The notes beneath the pieces are model-generated. The model was not told the origin of the DNA. It worked only from the letters and a program-made list of their open reading frames with translations, and ran no database searches. From assembly GCA_963791295.1 (NCBI GenBank), contig CAWBRY010000001.1:248001-312000 (forward strand): a stretch of DNA of 64,000 nt, read 5' to 3'. The DNA comes from CAWBRY01 sp963791295. GTDB lineage: Bacteria > Bacteroidota > Bacteroidia > Chitinophagales > Chitinophagaceae. The translations under genes were made by a program, and so were the position numbers. Numbering within the stretch: the stretch's first letter is position 1; each line of letters starts with the position of its first letter. Below, piece by piece: positions 8,638 to 17,966 of this stretch.

Positions 8638-11600
8638 CAGGTTGTAATGGACCGAAAACCGCAACGCATACAGTAACAAACACAGCAACTGTCGGTACTC
8701 CGATATTTTCTTTGGGTGCAACGACTACTCGTTGTCAGGGTGCAGGAACGGTTACTTACACCGCGACTGCAGCCGGCTCTACTGCTATCACTTATACTTT
8801 GGATGCAGCCAGCACAACCGGAGGTAATTCGATTAATGCTTCTACAGGAGTTGTAACTTATGTAGCCGGATGGACAGGCACTTCAACTGTTACGGCCACA
8901 GCCGCGGGATGTAATGGACCAAGTACCGCTACACATACAATTACGATTACTCCTACAGTAGGCACTCCTGTATTTACTTCGGGCAGCACATCCACGCGTT
9001 GCCAGGGAGCAGGCACTGTCACTTACGCTGCCACTTCTACAAACAATACCGGAATAACATATAGCCTGGATGCAGCGAGTCTTACAGGCGGCAATACGAT
9101 CAATTCATCAACAGGCGATGTTACTTACGTTGCCGGATGGAGTGGTACTTCAACAATTACAGCGACAGCAACGGGTTGTAATGGTCCAAGGACCTCTAGT
9201 CACACTGTTACTGTTACACCAACTGTTGGTACACCCGCATTCGCTTCAGGCGCAACATCTACCCGTTGCCAGGGTGCAGGAACAGCAACCTACACAGCGA
9301 CCGCAACCAACAATACTGGAATCACATATACTCTGGATGCGGCCAGCATCACTGGCGGCAATTCTATAAACGCATCAACGGGCATCGTTACTTATGTAGC
9401 GGGATGGACTGGTGCATCGACCATTACTGCTACTGCAACAGGTTGCAATGGTCCCAGAGTGTCGTCACATACGGCTACAACTACTGCAACAGTTGGTCTA
9501 CCTGTATTTACATTGGGCGCGACATCTACCCGTTGCCAGGGAACAGGCGTTGTAAATTATGGGGCTACGGCAACAACAACAACAGGTATAACCTATACAC
9601 TCAATGCTGCCAGTATCACGGGAGGCAACAGCATCAATGCAACCACCGGAGATGTAACTTATGCAGCGGGATGGAGTGGTACATCAACTATTACGGCAAG
9701 TGCTGCTGGTTGTGGTGGACCACGAACAGCGACACATACTGTGACGATCACTCCAACTGTAGGTACACCTGCATTTAGTTCGGGTGCAACAAGCACACGT
9801 TGCCAGGGAGCAGGATCTGTAACTTATACGGCCACAGCAACAAATAATACGGGGATATCTTATAGTCTCGATGCAGCTAGCGTCACCGGAGGAAACAGTA
9901 TCAATGCCACGACTGGCGCGGTAACTTATGCTGCGGGATGGACGGGAACTTCTACTATTACAGCAACGGCAACTGGATGTAACGGTCCAAGAACAGCCAA
10001 TCATACTGTCACGATTACACCGACAGTGGGTAACCCTGTATTTGCATCAGGAGCAACATCGACCAGATGCCAGGGAGCAGGATCGCTAACTTATAGTTCA
10101 ACAGCTACTAATAGTACGGCAATAACTTATTCACTGGATGCTGCAAGTATTACAGGTGGAAATTCCATCAATGCTTCCACCGGTGCGGTAACCTTTGTAG
10201 CTGGATGGAGCGGAACATCTACGATTACTGCAAGTGCTACCGGTTGTAATGGTCCGAGAACTTCAACACATGTTGTAACCGTCACCCCAACAGTGGGTAC
10301 ACCGACATTTACTTTGGGCGCAACCTCTCCCAGGTGCCAGGGTGCCGGGACTGTAACGTATACTGCCTCTGCAACAAATAGCACGGCAATAACTTATTCA
10401 TTAGATGCCGCCAGCGTTACGGGAGGCAACTCTATTAATTCATCCACGGGTGTAGTAACATACGTAGCCGGTTGGACTGGCAGTTCAACAATAACTGCCA
10501 CTGCAGCGGGTTGTAACGGTCCAAAGACTGCCAATCATGTGGTTACTACAACAGCATCGGTAGGGACACCTGCTTTTGCAATCGGTCCTGTGTCTATCAG
10601 GACTCAGGGTGCTGGAACTGTAACTTATACAGCTTCGGCAACGACTACCACAGGTATCACGTATACTTTGGATGCGGCTAGCACCTCTGGTGGAAACACC
10701 ATTAATGCAACAACAGGAGCAGTGACTTACTCAGCAGCATGGTCAGGAATTACCACAATTACAGCAAGTGCCGCAGGTTGCAGTGGGCCAAAGACAGCAA
10801 CGCATACAGTTACAGTAAATTCAACTTCCGTATACAAGCAACTTTATCTTTCTGATCCTTCGCAGGCGTTAGATCGTGTTGACCCGGTTACTACTGCCGA
10901 CGCAACAACGTCGAGTACGACAACACTCAGTTCAACAGCCATTGCTACTGCATCATTTACTATGGGGACGCCTTTATGCGACAATCTAACGATCAAAGCT
11001 GGTACAATTACCATCAGAAATTATATTACCGTGGTCAGTGGTGTGATGCCAGTCAATCCGGCTATCACTGCTGTATTAAAGTATGGAGCGGGAAATATCA
11101 TAACGATCACCAACCCAACTTATAATAGCGCGACTAACTTAGTTACCTGGACTGGAGTACTTGCGGCAGATGTAACAGTGCCGCTCGGAGATGTTATCAC
11201 ACTTCAAATCACTGACCTTCTTCCGGGTGCCATTACGTTTAGGATTGATTATGATAGTCAAACCAAACCTTCAAGGATCGATCTGCCTGTTTCAACATTC
11301 ATTAATGTCAGTTCGCTGGATGTATATTCGGCTGTGTATCCTGGAGGCCTGCCGGTATTAAGCGGCATAGGAGGAACTAACAAATACATTCGTGCAACGG
11401 TTACCGACCCATTTGGATATACCGATATCACTGGATTGAGTATCACCATTACACCGGGAACTACAGTAAACGCTACATCGGTAGCTACGAATGGCTGCGA
11501 TCGTACGTATGAATATTTGTGGGCTACTCCATCAACCAATGGTAACTACACAATATCCGCTACAGCTAAGGAAGGAACTGAGAATACGGTCACGAACACG

Positions 11601-14600
11601 AAGAATACGGTCTATAGCATATGTACCACCTGTGCGCCAGTCGCTATGCCGGACAGTGCGAATGGAACCGGAGGTTCACCGTTAGTCATAAATGCCCTAG
11701 CAAATGACTATGATCCTAATAATAATATGAACGTGGCTTCCCTAGCTATAACGGTACATCCGAAAAACGGATCGGCTTATATTTCGAATAACCAGATCAT
11801 TTACCTGCCAAATGGAGTTTATGCTGGTAAGGATACAATTACTTATCAGATCTGCGACCTCACTGCACCGACACCGCTTTGCGCGACTGCCCAGATTTTC
11901 GTTGATATTGACCCGTTGATCATAGATATATGTGCCGACGCATCAAAGACACACACTTATTACATTCCTTACCCGGAAAACCAGGCTTATACAGCACTAC
12001 TGGCGTCGTCTAATCAATCCATGCCGAGCAACACTATCCGCACAGTTATAAGTCTTAAGATTCCTTATCCTGGTATTACGGTAGTTTGGGATGAATGGGA
12101 AGACGGCTACGAAGCAAATGCATTGAATCCAACACAGACTACCACCAAAGTGTGGGGTGATGGAAATCCTTATAACGGGATTGCGCCAGGATATCCGAGT
12201 GATATCATTCCGGCGGGCGGAGGCATTGTTCTGGACAATACGATGGTGGCTAATCCACGAAATCCAGCGAGCTTCTTCTACGACGGAAGAGATAAGATCG
12301 TTTCCAGCGGCCAGATCGCTTTAACCCAGGTTTCGGGTGAGCCTACCCGTTTGCCGGTGCAATCTATTAAGACCAACATTACATCGACTTATGATTTTGG
12401 CCAGTCTTTCACTATTCCATTAGGCCAGGATTTTCCAAGCCAGGACTTTGATTATACAGCGTTGTTTATAAGAGCCATGGAGAATAATACTACTGTTAGT
12501 ATTGATAAGGATAACAATGGTAGCCTTGAAACCGTCACTGTGCTCAATGAAGGGCAGTCTTACTTACTCAATGGCGGTGTATTGACAGGAGCTACGGTTA
12601 CCAGTGACAAACCGGTGGGGGTAGAATTGAATGCGGGAGGTATAGACCAATTCTCCATCAGGAATGCACCTATCTACCCGGCTACATGGTACTCCAACAT
12701 TTACTATACACCAGTGCCTACTTCGGATAATGCAGGAGACAGTCCGAAGGACACGTCAGCTGTCATGTTCTATAACAGTCTGAGCAGAGCGATCAACATC
12801 AATTGGTATTCTGGTATACCCAGCAGTGGAGTGATTACTGTTCCGGCTAAGTCGGCCGTACGGTTCCCGCTTGCGTATTCCAATACGGCTGCATATAAAT
12901 TCGTGAATCTGACAGGTGAGTCATTCACGGCGATTGAAATGGTGGACTCATATACACCAATATCGGGAGGGAACGACGGATCTACCTACGATTGGTCGTT
13001 CAACCTCATTTCGGATTCGCGATTGACAGATTATGCCACAGTAGCGTGGGCGCCGGGAGGTCTTGACCTGGTTGCCCCGACGGGACCTGATGTCAACGGT
13101 AACCCGATTTGGGTAACGGCGTCAGCCAATACGACGATATATGTCAAGTACGATGGTAACATCAGTGGTAGCGGTGGCTCATCCAGTCCTTGCGGCCTGA
13201 AATATGATATATCATATCCTCTCAACGCTTTGAATTACCTCAAGATAAAAGACGCAACAGATAACGACCAAAGTGGTATTGCGATTTACACCTGTGACGG
13301 CGCGAAGATCGCTGCCGTATATGGGGAAGATCCCAAAGGATCGACCACGGGTATTGGTATTGCTTATTGGGATGTGGGTTCTACCATACAACCTTTCTGT
13401 AAGCAAAAACTGGTAATTGCCGAAGATGATTATGCAACCACGCTCGTAAGCCAGCCGGTGACGATCAGCGTATTAAATAATGACTTTGCGTTCCTCGCTA
13501 CGATTGATCCGACAACAGTGTCTACTGTAGGATTGTTACAGCCTAAGCACGGATCGGTGAGTGTCAATGATAATGGAACTATTCTTTATATTCCTAATAC
13601 CGGCTTCTCTGGGGTAGACACATTCGAATACAATGTTTGTTCTACTCCATCGCCGATCGTCTGTGACCTGGCTACGGTGATCGTAAAAATCAGTACCTGC
13701 CCGACGAATGGTAATCAGAATTTGATTAGTGGACAGATATTTATTGATAAGAACAAGGATGGAGCTAATAATGATGGCGGGTCAGGATATTTTGGAGGTA
13801 TGATTTACCTGTACGCGGATGGAACCAACTGTAATGGAGTGATCAATCCCAATGAATTGGTCGATTCAGTAATCGTGGATAGTTCCGGTTTCTACCAATT
13901 TGTAAGATATCCGGAAAAGACAGTGGAGGATAATTTCGATGGTACCGCCGGTGCCAGTACCTGTAACTCCGGTACAGATGGAGATGCGCCATGGGCGGGC
14001 AACTGGACGGATAATAACGACCCTTCTGCAGGCTATTGCAACAATAGTCAGTCTACGGCCAATACAGACGTGGAAGTGGTTAAAGATGGTGCTTTCGGCT
14101 GGGCATTAAGGTTAAAAGACCGAAATGTCTCGGCGACGCGATCGGTGAACACCAATGGCGCAACCAAAGCATTCCTTTCATTCTCTTACCGGCGAAAGAG
14201 CACCACATTTACGAGTGGGCACAATATATATGTGCAGGCATCTTCGAATGGTTCTTCTTTTACAACTATTTACACCATTGCTGGGAATGGAAGTACTGAT
14301 GCATCATATGTGACGGTGTACAACCAGGATATCTCTGCCTACGTTGGTACAGCTGCGGCCATTCGATTCCTCACCAATGGTAGCATGGTTGATGCGGACA
14401 GTGTTTATATTGACGATGTAACGATAAAATACCTTAAGTATCCACAGTGTTATATTACCCAATTGGCTGCTTCATCTGTGGGTTCAACATATTATACGAC
14501 TACCGCCACCCAAAGGTCAATCACCATGGCTGCCGGCGGTACCTGTACATCTCAATTTGATTTTGGTGTAGCAAAAACTGTTATTACGGTCAGCGGTACA

Positions 14601-15926
14601 CTGAAAAATGATAAGAACGGGCTGGTGGATAATCAGGTGAATGGAGCTTCCATGGGTTCACCGAGCGGCGCCACCGTTTACGCTTACCTGGTTGACGCGC
14701 TGGGCAAGGTCGCATTTAAGTCAACCGTGAACAGCAGTAATGGTCAATACTCATTCGCAGCAGTGGATGTAAATACCGATTATAACCTGATCCTGTCGAC
14801 AGTAAATGTGGCTGTGGCTGCAACGGGTCCGACAAATACGACTTTACCATCCACCTGGGTTAGTGTGGGCGATGCCTATGGAACAAATAATGGCGCGGGT
14901 ACCGGTAACAGGAGTGGAACTCAAAAGACGCAGATACCCATAAAGACAGGCATGAGCAATATCACTAGCGCGGATTTCGGAATACAACGTGTGCCAAATT
15001 CGGATAACTATACTACTTCGATTGTCCCACCACTGCTAAATTCATTTGTTACTATGAGCGGCGGTGCGAATCCTCCGATCCTGAGCGGTTTGGATCCTGA
15101 AGATTGTACAACGGGATGTCAGCTCACGTCTCAGACAGTATTTATTGACACTGTTCCTTCAAATGCACAATTGTATTATAATACTACTTTATTAACGAAT
15201 GGCAGCACGATACCTAATTTCAATCCGGCACAGTTTAAGGTGAAGTTCACCAACCTATCGACTGGTTCGACATCGGTACAATTCAGGTATTCATTCGTCG
15301 ATGCAGCGGTGATGAAGGATCCAACCCCGGCTCTTTATAAACTGGTTTGGTTGATACCGCTTCCTGCAGATGGTTTGACTGCGCAAGTCAACCTGGACGG
15401 GGATATAGCCAATGTTAAATGGACCACAATTTCCGAGCAGAATACCGATCACTTCGTAGTAGAACGCAGCATCAACGGGACTAGTTATACACCGACGGGC
15501 AGGGATGTGCCGGCAGCCGGCAACAGTATCAGCGACAGGGAATATTTTATGAAGGATAACATCAACAGCCTGACGCAAAATAGTGTGATTTACTATAGAG
15601 TGAAGCTGGTGGATATTGACGGTAAGATTAAATACAGTAATGTGGTGGCCCTGAGACTTTCTCAGAAAGCAGGTGTGACGATATTCCCAAATCCATTCCA
15701 TTCATCTATATCCATTAGTATCACCACTGAAAAGGAAACTACGTTGGATATTAATCTCATTGATGTCAATGGACGGACCATAAGAAACATCACTCAGCCG
15801 GCAACCAAAGGCGTGTCACAGATTAATATATATAACCTGGAGCAACTACCCGTGGGTGTTTACCTGGTGGAGATCACGGATAAGCTTGCGGGCACCACCT
15901 ACCAGAAGCTGTTGACTAACAAATAA
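8595..15926 (+). CDS. Giant T9SS protein, C-terminal fragment with sorting domain
   Basis: The frame is open for 2443 codons. The nominal start is a TTG inside unit 16, not a real initiation site. It carries units 17-24 (to 10826), a beta-rich region, an Ig/cadherin-like module (about 11630-11920), an IgGFc-binding-like region (about 11935-13400, with DEWEDGYE and GGGIVLDNTM patterns), a second cadherin-like module (about 13420-13700), an SdrD B-like module (IFIDKNKDGANNDGGSG, about 13715-13930), a jelly-roll segment with a DADSVYIDDVTIKY end, and a second SdrD-like module. The C-terminus is a pre-CTD Ig/FN3-like domain (about 15360-15660) and a type A sorting domain (IFPNPFHSSISI... LPVGVYLVEI). 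The expected location is the cell surface, as an adhesin or structural protein. Function beyond that is inference. Confidence 0.9.
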   Translation: MAGWTGTSIITVTVTGCNGPKTATHTVTNTATVGTPIFSLGATTTRCQGAGTVTYTATAAGSTAITYTLDAASTTGGNSINASTGVVTYVAGWTGTSTVTATAAGCNGPSTATHTITITPTVGTPVFTSGSTSTRCQGAGTVTYAATSTNNTGITYSLDAASLTGGNTINSSTGDVTYVAGWSGTSTITATATGCNGPRTSSHTVTVTPTVGTPAFASGATSTRCQGAGTATYTATATNNTGITYTLDAASITGGNSINASTGIVTYVAGWTGASTITATATGCNGPRVSSHTATTTATVGLPVFTLGATSTRCQGTGVVNYGATATTTTGITYTLNAASITGGNSINATTGDVTYAAGWSGTSTITASAAGCGGPRTATHTVTITPTVGTPAFSSGATSTRCQGAGSVTYTATATNNTGISYSLDAASVTGGNSINATTGAVTYAAGWTGTSTITATATGCNGPRTANHTVTITPTVGNPVFASGATSTRCQGAGSLTYSSTATNSTAITYSLDAASITGGNSINASTGAVTFVAGWSGTSTITASATGCNGPRTSTHVVTVTPTVGTPTFTLGATSPRCQGAGTVTYTASATNSTAITYSLDAASVTGGNSINSSTGVVTYVAGWTGSSTITATAAGCNGPKTANHVVTTTASVGTPAFAIGPVSIRTQGAGTVTYTASATTTTGITYTLDAASTSGGNTINATTGAVTYSAAWSGITTITASAAGCSGPKTATHTVTVNSTSVYKQLYLSDPSQALDRVDPVTTADATTSSTTTLSSTAIATASFTMGTPLCDNLTIKAGTITIRNYITVVSGVMPVNPAITAVLKYGAGNIITITNPTYNSATNLVTWTGVLAADVTVPLGDVITLQITDLLPGAITFRIDYDSQTKPSRIDLPVSTFINVSSLDVYSAVYPGGLPVLSGIGGTNKYIRATVTDPFGYTDITGLSITITPGTTVNATSVATNGCDRTYEYLWATPSTNGNYTISATAKEGTENTVTNTKNTVYSICTTCAPVAMPDSANGTGGSPLVINALANDYDPNNNMNVASLAITVHPKNGSAYISNNQIIYLPNGVYAGKDTITYQICDLTAPTPLCATAQIFVDIDPLIIDICADASKTHTYYIPYPENQAYTALLASSNQSMPSNTIRTVISLKIPYPGITVVWDEWEDGYEANALNPTQTTTKVWGDGNPYNGIAPGYPSDIIPAGGGIVLDNTMVANPRNPASFFYDGRDKIVSSGQIALTQVSGEPTRLPVQSIKTNITSTYDFGQSFTIPLGQDFPSQDFDYTALFIRAMENNTTVSIDKDNNGSLETVTVLNEGQSYLLNGGVLTGATVTSDKPVGVELNAGGIDQFSIRNAPIYPATWYSNIYYTPVPTSDNAGDSPKDTSAVMFYNSLSRAININWYSGIPSSGVITVPAKSAVRFPLAYSNTAAYKFVNLTGESFTAIEMVDSYTPISGGNDGSTYDWSFNLISDSRLTDYATVAWAPGGLDLVAPTGPDVNGNPIWVTASANTTIYVKYDGNISGSGGSSSPCGLKYDISYPLNALNYLKIKDATDNDQSGIAIYTCDGAKIAAVYGEDPKGSTTGIGIAYWDVGSTIQPFCKQKLVIAEDDYATTLVSQPVTISVLNNDFAFLATIDPTTVSTVGLLQPKHGSVSVNDNGTILYIPNTGFSGVDTFEYNVCSTPSPIVCDLATVIVKISTCPTNGNQNLISGQIFIDKNKDGANNDGGSGYFGGMIYLYADGTNCNGVINPNELVDSVIVDSSGFYQFVRYPEKTVEDNFDGTAGASTCNSGTDGDAPWAGNWTDNNDPSAGYCNNSQSTANTDVEVVKDGAFGWALRLKDRNVSATRSVNTNGATKAFLSFSYRRKSTTFTSGHNIYVQASSNGSSFTTIYTIAGNGSTDASYVTVYNQDISAYVGTAAAIRFLTNGSMVDADSVYIDDVTIKYLKYPQCYITQLAASSVGSTYYTTTATQRSITMAAGGTCTSQFDFGVAKTVITVSGTLKNDKNGLVDNQVNGASMGSPSGATVYAYLVDALGKVAFKSTVNSSNGQYSFAAVDVNTDYNLILSTVNVAVAATGPTNTTLPSTWVSVGDAYGTNNGAGTGNRSGTQKTQIPIKTGMSNITSADFGIQRVPNSDNYTTSIVPPLLNSFVTMSGGANPPILSGLDPEDCTTGCQLTSQTVFIDTVPSNAQLYYNTTLLTNGSTIPNFNPAQFKVKFTNLSTGSTSVQFRYSFVDAAVMKDPTPALYKLVWLIPLPADGLTAQVNLDGDIANVKWTTISEQNTDHFVVERSINGTSYTPTGRDVPAAGNSISDREYFMKDNINSLTQNSVIYYRVKLVDIDGKIKYSNVVALRLSQKAGVTIFPNPFHSSISISITTEKETTLDINLIDVNGRTIRNITQPATKGVSQINIYNLEQLPVGVYLVEITDKLAGTTYQKLLTNK

Positions 15927-15971
15927 TAGGCATTTCTCGATAGATATTTAACGGGCACAAACGCTCTCCTA

Positions 15972-15996
15972 AATCCCCCTCTTGGGGGATTTTTTA
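15972..15996 (+). terminator. Rho-independent terminator of the giant gene
   Basis: AATCCCCC / GGGGGATT stem with a TCTT loop, followed by a run of T. It lies 45 bases after the stop codon. Confidence 0.85.
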
Positions 15997-16020
15997 TTTT
16001 CAACTCTTCAATAAGGACAC

Positions 16021-16140
16021 GCTCACAGTGAGCCCCAGCTCGTTTAACGACTGGATGTCGGTAGCAACGCGTATGCTGGATTAAATCCCTAGCCCCGTAG
16101 GGGCAGCAGGTCGGTAGCAGCCGATTACAATGAGACCCCA
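16021..16140. repeat. REP-like GCCCC / GGTAGCAACGCGTATG element
   Basis: Contains TCGGTAGCAACGCGTATG (16058-16075), AGCCCCGTAGGGGC and GGTCGGTAGCAG. The same words recur three times at 17035-17275. No reading frame is supported in 15997-16445; the remainder holds this element and the leader of the next gene. Confidence 0.7.
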
Positions 16141-16246
16141 CTGCTCCAATTGTGGTCAAAAAAGTCAGGGCACATAGCAGGGTGTGCAGTAAAATAACAA
16201 AGCATAGTCGTACGAACCCATTTGCACAGGTAGTAAATATACTAGA

Positions 16247-16422
16247 TCGTATATCGTAAATATACGATTAATCAATACTAGATTGAGTCTATGTCATTGA
16301 GTTACAATAGTACTCGTAAAAACACGCAAAGAAATACGATATATTTTCGGAAATAATCCACGGAAAACTTGCACGGATAAAACCTACGTAGTACTTTAGT
16401 ATTCGAATCGAAGAATCCCTGA
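16247..16422 (+). promoter_or_regulatory. Palindrome-bearing leader, copy A
   Basis: Contains the inverted repeat TCGTA-AATA-TACGA (16254-16267) with an extra TCGTA half-site 7 bases upstream, and a 62-base block (16361-16422) that is repeated with one mismatch upstream of the next gene. That block includes the palindrome CTACGTAG (16384-16391). No convincing TTTG/TAnnTTTG promoter was seen, so the start of transcription is unknown. The arrangement suggests an operator plus conserved leader or UTR. Confidence 0.6.
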
Positions 16423-16445
16423 AAAAAACCCTAAAAAGAAACTCT

Positions 16446-16868
16446 ATGAAAACGATCTTCTCCTCAAACACCGGAATCCAGAAATTCATCGTCGTTATCG
16501 CTCTTGGTTTACTGAGCCTTTCTGCAAAAAGCCAGACAGCTGCTTCTAATGAGCCTATCGCATTTTCAGCCATGTTGAACAACAATAAGGCTGACCTGAA
16601 ATGGACTGCAACAGGCGCTAAGGTGAACCATTTCGTAATCGAAAGAAGTAACGATGGCGTTAACTTCCGCAATGCCGCCCTGGTATTTGCTTTTGAAGAT
16701 GGCGCTGAAAACATGGGTTACCGCTTCTCCGATAAGATCAACAATGATCAGACTGTTATCTACTATCGCCTTTCTGTGGTGAATGAAAATGGCCAGGTAC
16801 AGTATTCAGCTACACAGGTTATCCGGACCGACCGACAAGCTGATGAAGTAGCCAGCGCTAAAAAATAA
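16446..16868 (+). CDS. Small secreted protein, orphan pre-CTD Ig/FN3-like domain (copy A)
   Basis: 140 residues. The signal peptide (to about residue 30, ending SLSAKSQ) is followed by a single beta-sandwich-like domain with the pattern FSAMLNNNKADLKW, HFVIERSNDG, FEDGAENMGYRFSD, IYYRLSVVNENG. This pattern is the one that sits just before the sorting domain in the T9SS cargo proteins of this window (for example at 15360-15660 and 19030-19350), yet no sorting domain follows. It is a paralogue of the gene at 17529, with a duplicated leader. The product is likely periplasmic or released. Its function is unknown; binding another exported protein is only a guess. ATG 16446 fits the signal peptide. 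Confidence 0.88.
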   Translation: MKTIFSSNTGIQKFIVVIALGLLSLSAKSQTAASNEPIAFSAMLNNNKADLKWTATGAKVNHFVIERSNDGVNFRNAALVFAFEDGAENMGYRFSDKINNDQTVIYYRLSVVNENGQVQYSATQVIRTDRQADEVASAKK

Positions 16869-16931
16869 AGCCTACACACGAGCTGAGGAGCTCAACAAAT
16901 CGTTAAATAGAAAATCTTACGGGGGTTTCGT

Positions 16932-16962
16932 CCGGGTCCAAAAAAGGACCCGGTTTTTTTTT
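16932..16962 (+). terminator. Rho-independent terminator after copy A
   Basis: CCGGGTCC (16932-16939), loop of six A, GGACCCGG (16946-16953), then nine T. It is a strong terminator, so the next gene is transcribed separately. Confidence 0.92.
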
Positions 16963-17034
16963 GCCCCTAACTCTCCCTAAGGGGTTTTTGGTTTAAAGTA
17001 ATTAACCACGTTCACAATGAGGCCTGATTCCGCT

Positions 17035-17275
17035 AAATCCGGCCCCGTTAGGCGCCGTAGTTCGGTAGCAACGCGTATGATAAATTAAATCATTGCCCCA
17101 ATAGGGGCACCGGCAGCAACGCGTATGGTAAATTGAATCCAGCCCCGTTAGAGGCCGTAGGTCGGTAGCAACGCGTATGGTAAATTAAATCATTGCCCCA
17201 TAGGGGCAATAGATCGGTAGGCAATTTAATTTGATTGTATTGCCCCGGGGGCAATGCATATACAGACCTTTAGAC
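17035..17275. repeat. Tandem REP-like cluster, about 50-bp period
   Basis: GG[TC]AGCAACGCGTATG occurs at about 17064, 17111 and 17164, each followed by a TAAATT-AATC stretch and a GCCCC..GGGGC type palindrome (ATTGCCCCATAGGGGCAAT, TTGCCCCGGGGGCAA). It matches the element at 16021-16140. Nothing in 16963-17330 looks coding. Confidence 0.75.
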
Positions 17276-17333
17276 CTGGCGGGGCCTGCCTATCAACGAA
17301 AAATCAACGCTGAAGTGTAGTAAATTTACTATA

Positions 17334-17508
17334 TCGTAAATCGTAAATATACGATTAAAATTAATTACACGATTCATATCACATTGACTTACACTAGTGA
17401 TCGTAAAAACCCAAAATAAATACGAGAAATTTTCAGAAATAATTCGCGGAAAACTTGCACGGATAAAACCTACGTAGTACTTTAGTATTCGAATCGAATA
17501 ATCCCTGA
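17334..17508 (+). promoter_or_regulatory. Palindrome-bearing leader, copy B
   Basis: TCGTA-AATA-TACGA at 17341-17354, again with an extra TCGTA 7 bases upstream, and the 62-base block at 17447-17508 with CTACGTAG at 17470-17477. Similarity to copy A also covers the sequence between these parts (for example TTACA.TAGT..TCGTAAAAAC), so the whole leader was duplicated with its gene, while the short core blocks changed least. Confidence 0.6.
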
Positions 17509-17528
17509 GAAAACAAACTTATCCGACT

Positions 17529-17966
17529 ATGAAACAGACTTCACAAATTACGAGAAACACCTTCTCAACTTTAGCAAACAAATTCGTTGTAGTACTTGCC
17601 GTTGCCATGTTATTTGGCGCTGCTGCAAATGCAACACCTGTTCAGCCAGTTTCTTTCACGGCGATGGTGGTCAACAATAAAGTTGATTTGAAGTGGGCAA
17701 TGAATGCTGACAGCAAAGTAAGTCACTTCATAGTTGAAAGAAGTACGGACGGCATCACCTTTCATAGCGCAGCCGTTGTTTTCACTTTTGAAGATGGTAC
17801 TGAGAACATGGGTTACCGGTTTGCTGAGAAATTAAACAGCAATCAATCTGAAGTTTACTACCGTATTTCAGTTGTTAGTGCGGATGGTGCAGTTCAAATT
17901 TCTGCCGCTCAGGTAATTCACGTTAATCACGTAAATGAAATTGTTCTTCCTGTCAATACGAAATAA
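17529..17966 (+). CDS. Small secreted protein, orphan pre-CTD Ig/FN3-like domain (copy B)
   Basis: 145 residues. An N-terminal signal segment (core FVVVLAVAMLFGAAANA, ending near residue 36) is followed by the same single domain as copy A: FTAMVVNNKVDLKW, HFIVERSTDG, FEDGTENMGYRFAE, VYYRISVVSADG. There is no sorting domain and no Cys in the mature part. The close match of FEDG.ENMGYRF and of the leader to copy A points to tandem gene duplication. No clear terminator follows; 17967-18174 holds only a weak GACTGT/ACAGTC hairpin. Function unknown. Confidence 0.88.
   Translation: MKQTSQITRNTFSTLANKFVVVLAVAMLFGAAANATPVQPVSFTAMVVNNKVDLKWAMNADSKVSHFIVERSTDGITFHSAAVVFTFEDGTENMGYRFAEKLNSNQSEVYYRISVVSADGAVQISAAQVIHVNHVNEIVLPVNTK

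Larger units (their letters stand above)
4417..10826 (+). repeat. 24 tandem 267-bp units (89 residues each)
   Basis: Units begin VGTPxF, contain TSTRCQGAGTVTY, GITYSLDAAS, GGNSIN and GWSGTSTITA, and end GCNGPxTATHTVTITPT. Most have two Cys, about 57 residues apart, that could form one disulfide per unit; unit 24 has RTQG in place of RCQG. A higher-order period of five units (1335 bp) is visible: units 8-13-18, 9-14-19, 10-15-20, 11-16-21 and 12-17 match each other better than their neighbours. The fold is probably Ig-like. Confidence 0.92.
3490..15926 (+). pseudogene. Giant T9SS surface protein locus, frameshifted in its repeat array
   Basis: Seven overlapping ORFs in changing frames form one gene. 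The 24 units start at 4417 (first) and 10560 (last), a distance of 23 x 267 + 2 bases. The indels I can place, by comparing each unit with its neighbours, are +1 in unit 6, +1 in unit 9, +1 and -2 in unit 10, +1 in unit 12, +1 in unit 15 and -1 in unit 16, and these sum to +2. Corrected, the product would be about 4140 residues: signal peptide, N-terminal beta-rich domain, 24 Ig-like units, several Ig/SdrD-type modules, pre-CTD domain and T9SS type A sorting domain. Downstream of unit 16 the frame is open for 2443 codons with an intact sorting domain, which argues against old decay. Consensus error in a repeat or recent mutation are the main alternatives. Confidence 0.85.

Noticed and set aside
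4417..10826. CRISPR-like or satellite array
   Set aside because: The repeat is 267 bp, translates into regular 89-residue protein units and has no spacers.
15899..16159. Minus-strand 86-residue ORF over the terminator and REP-like element
   Set aside because: It covers the terminator and repeat DNA, with no protein-like pattern.
16963..17330. tRNA or structured RNA gene in the palindrome-rich spacer
   Set aside because: No TTCGAATC-type T-arm or cloverleaf was seen; the structure is explained by tandem REP-like repeats.
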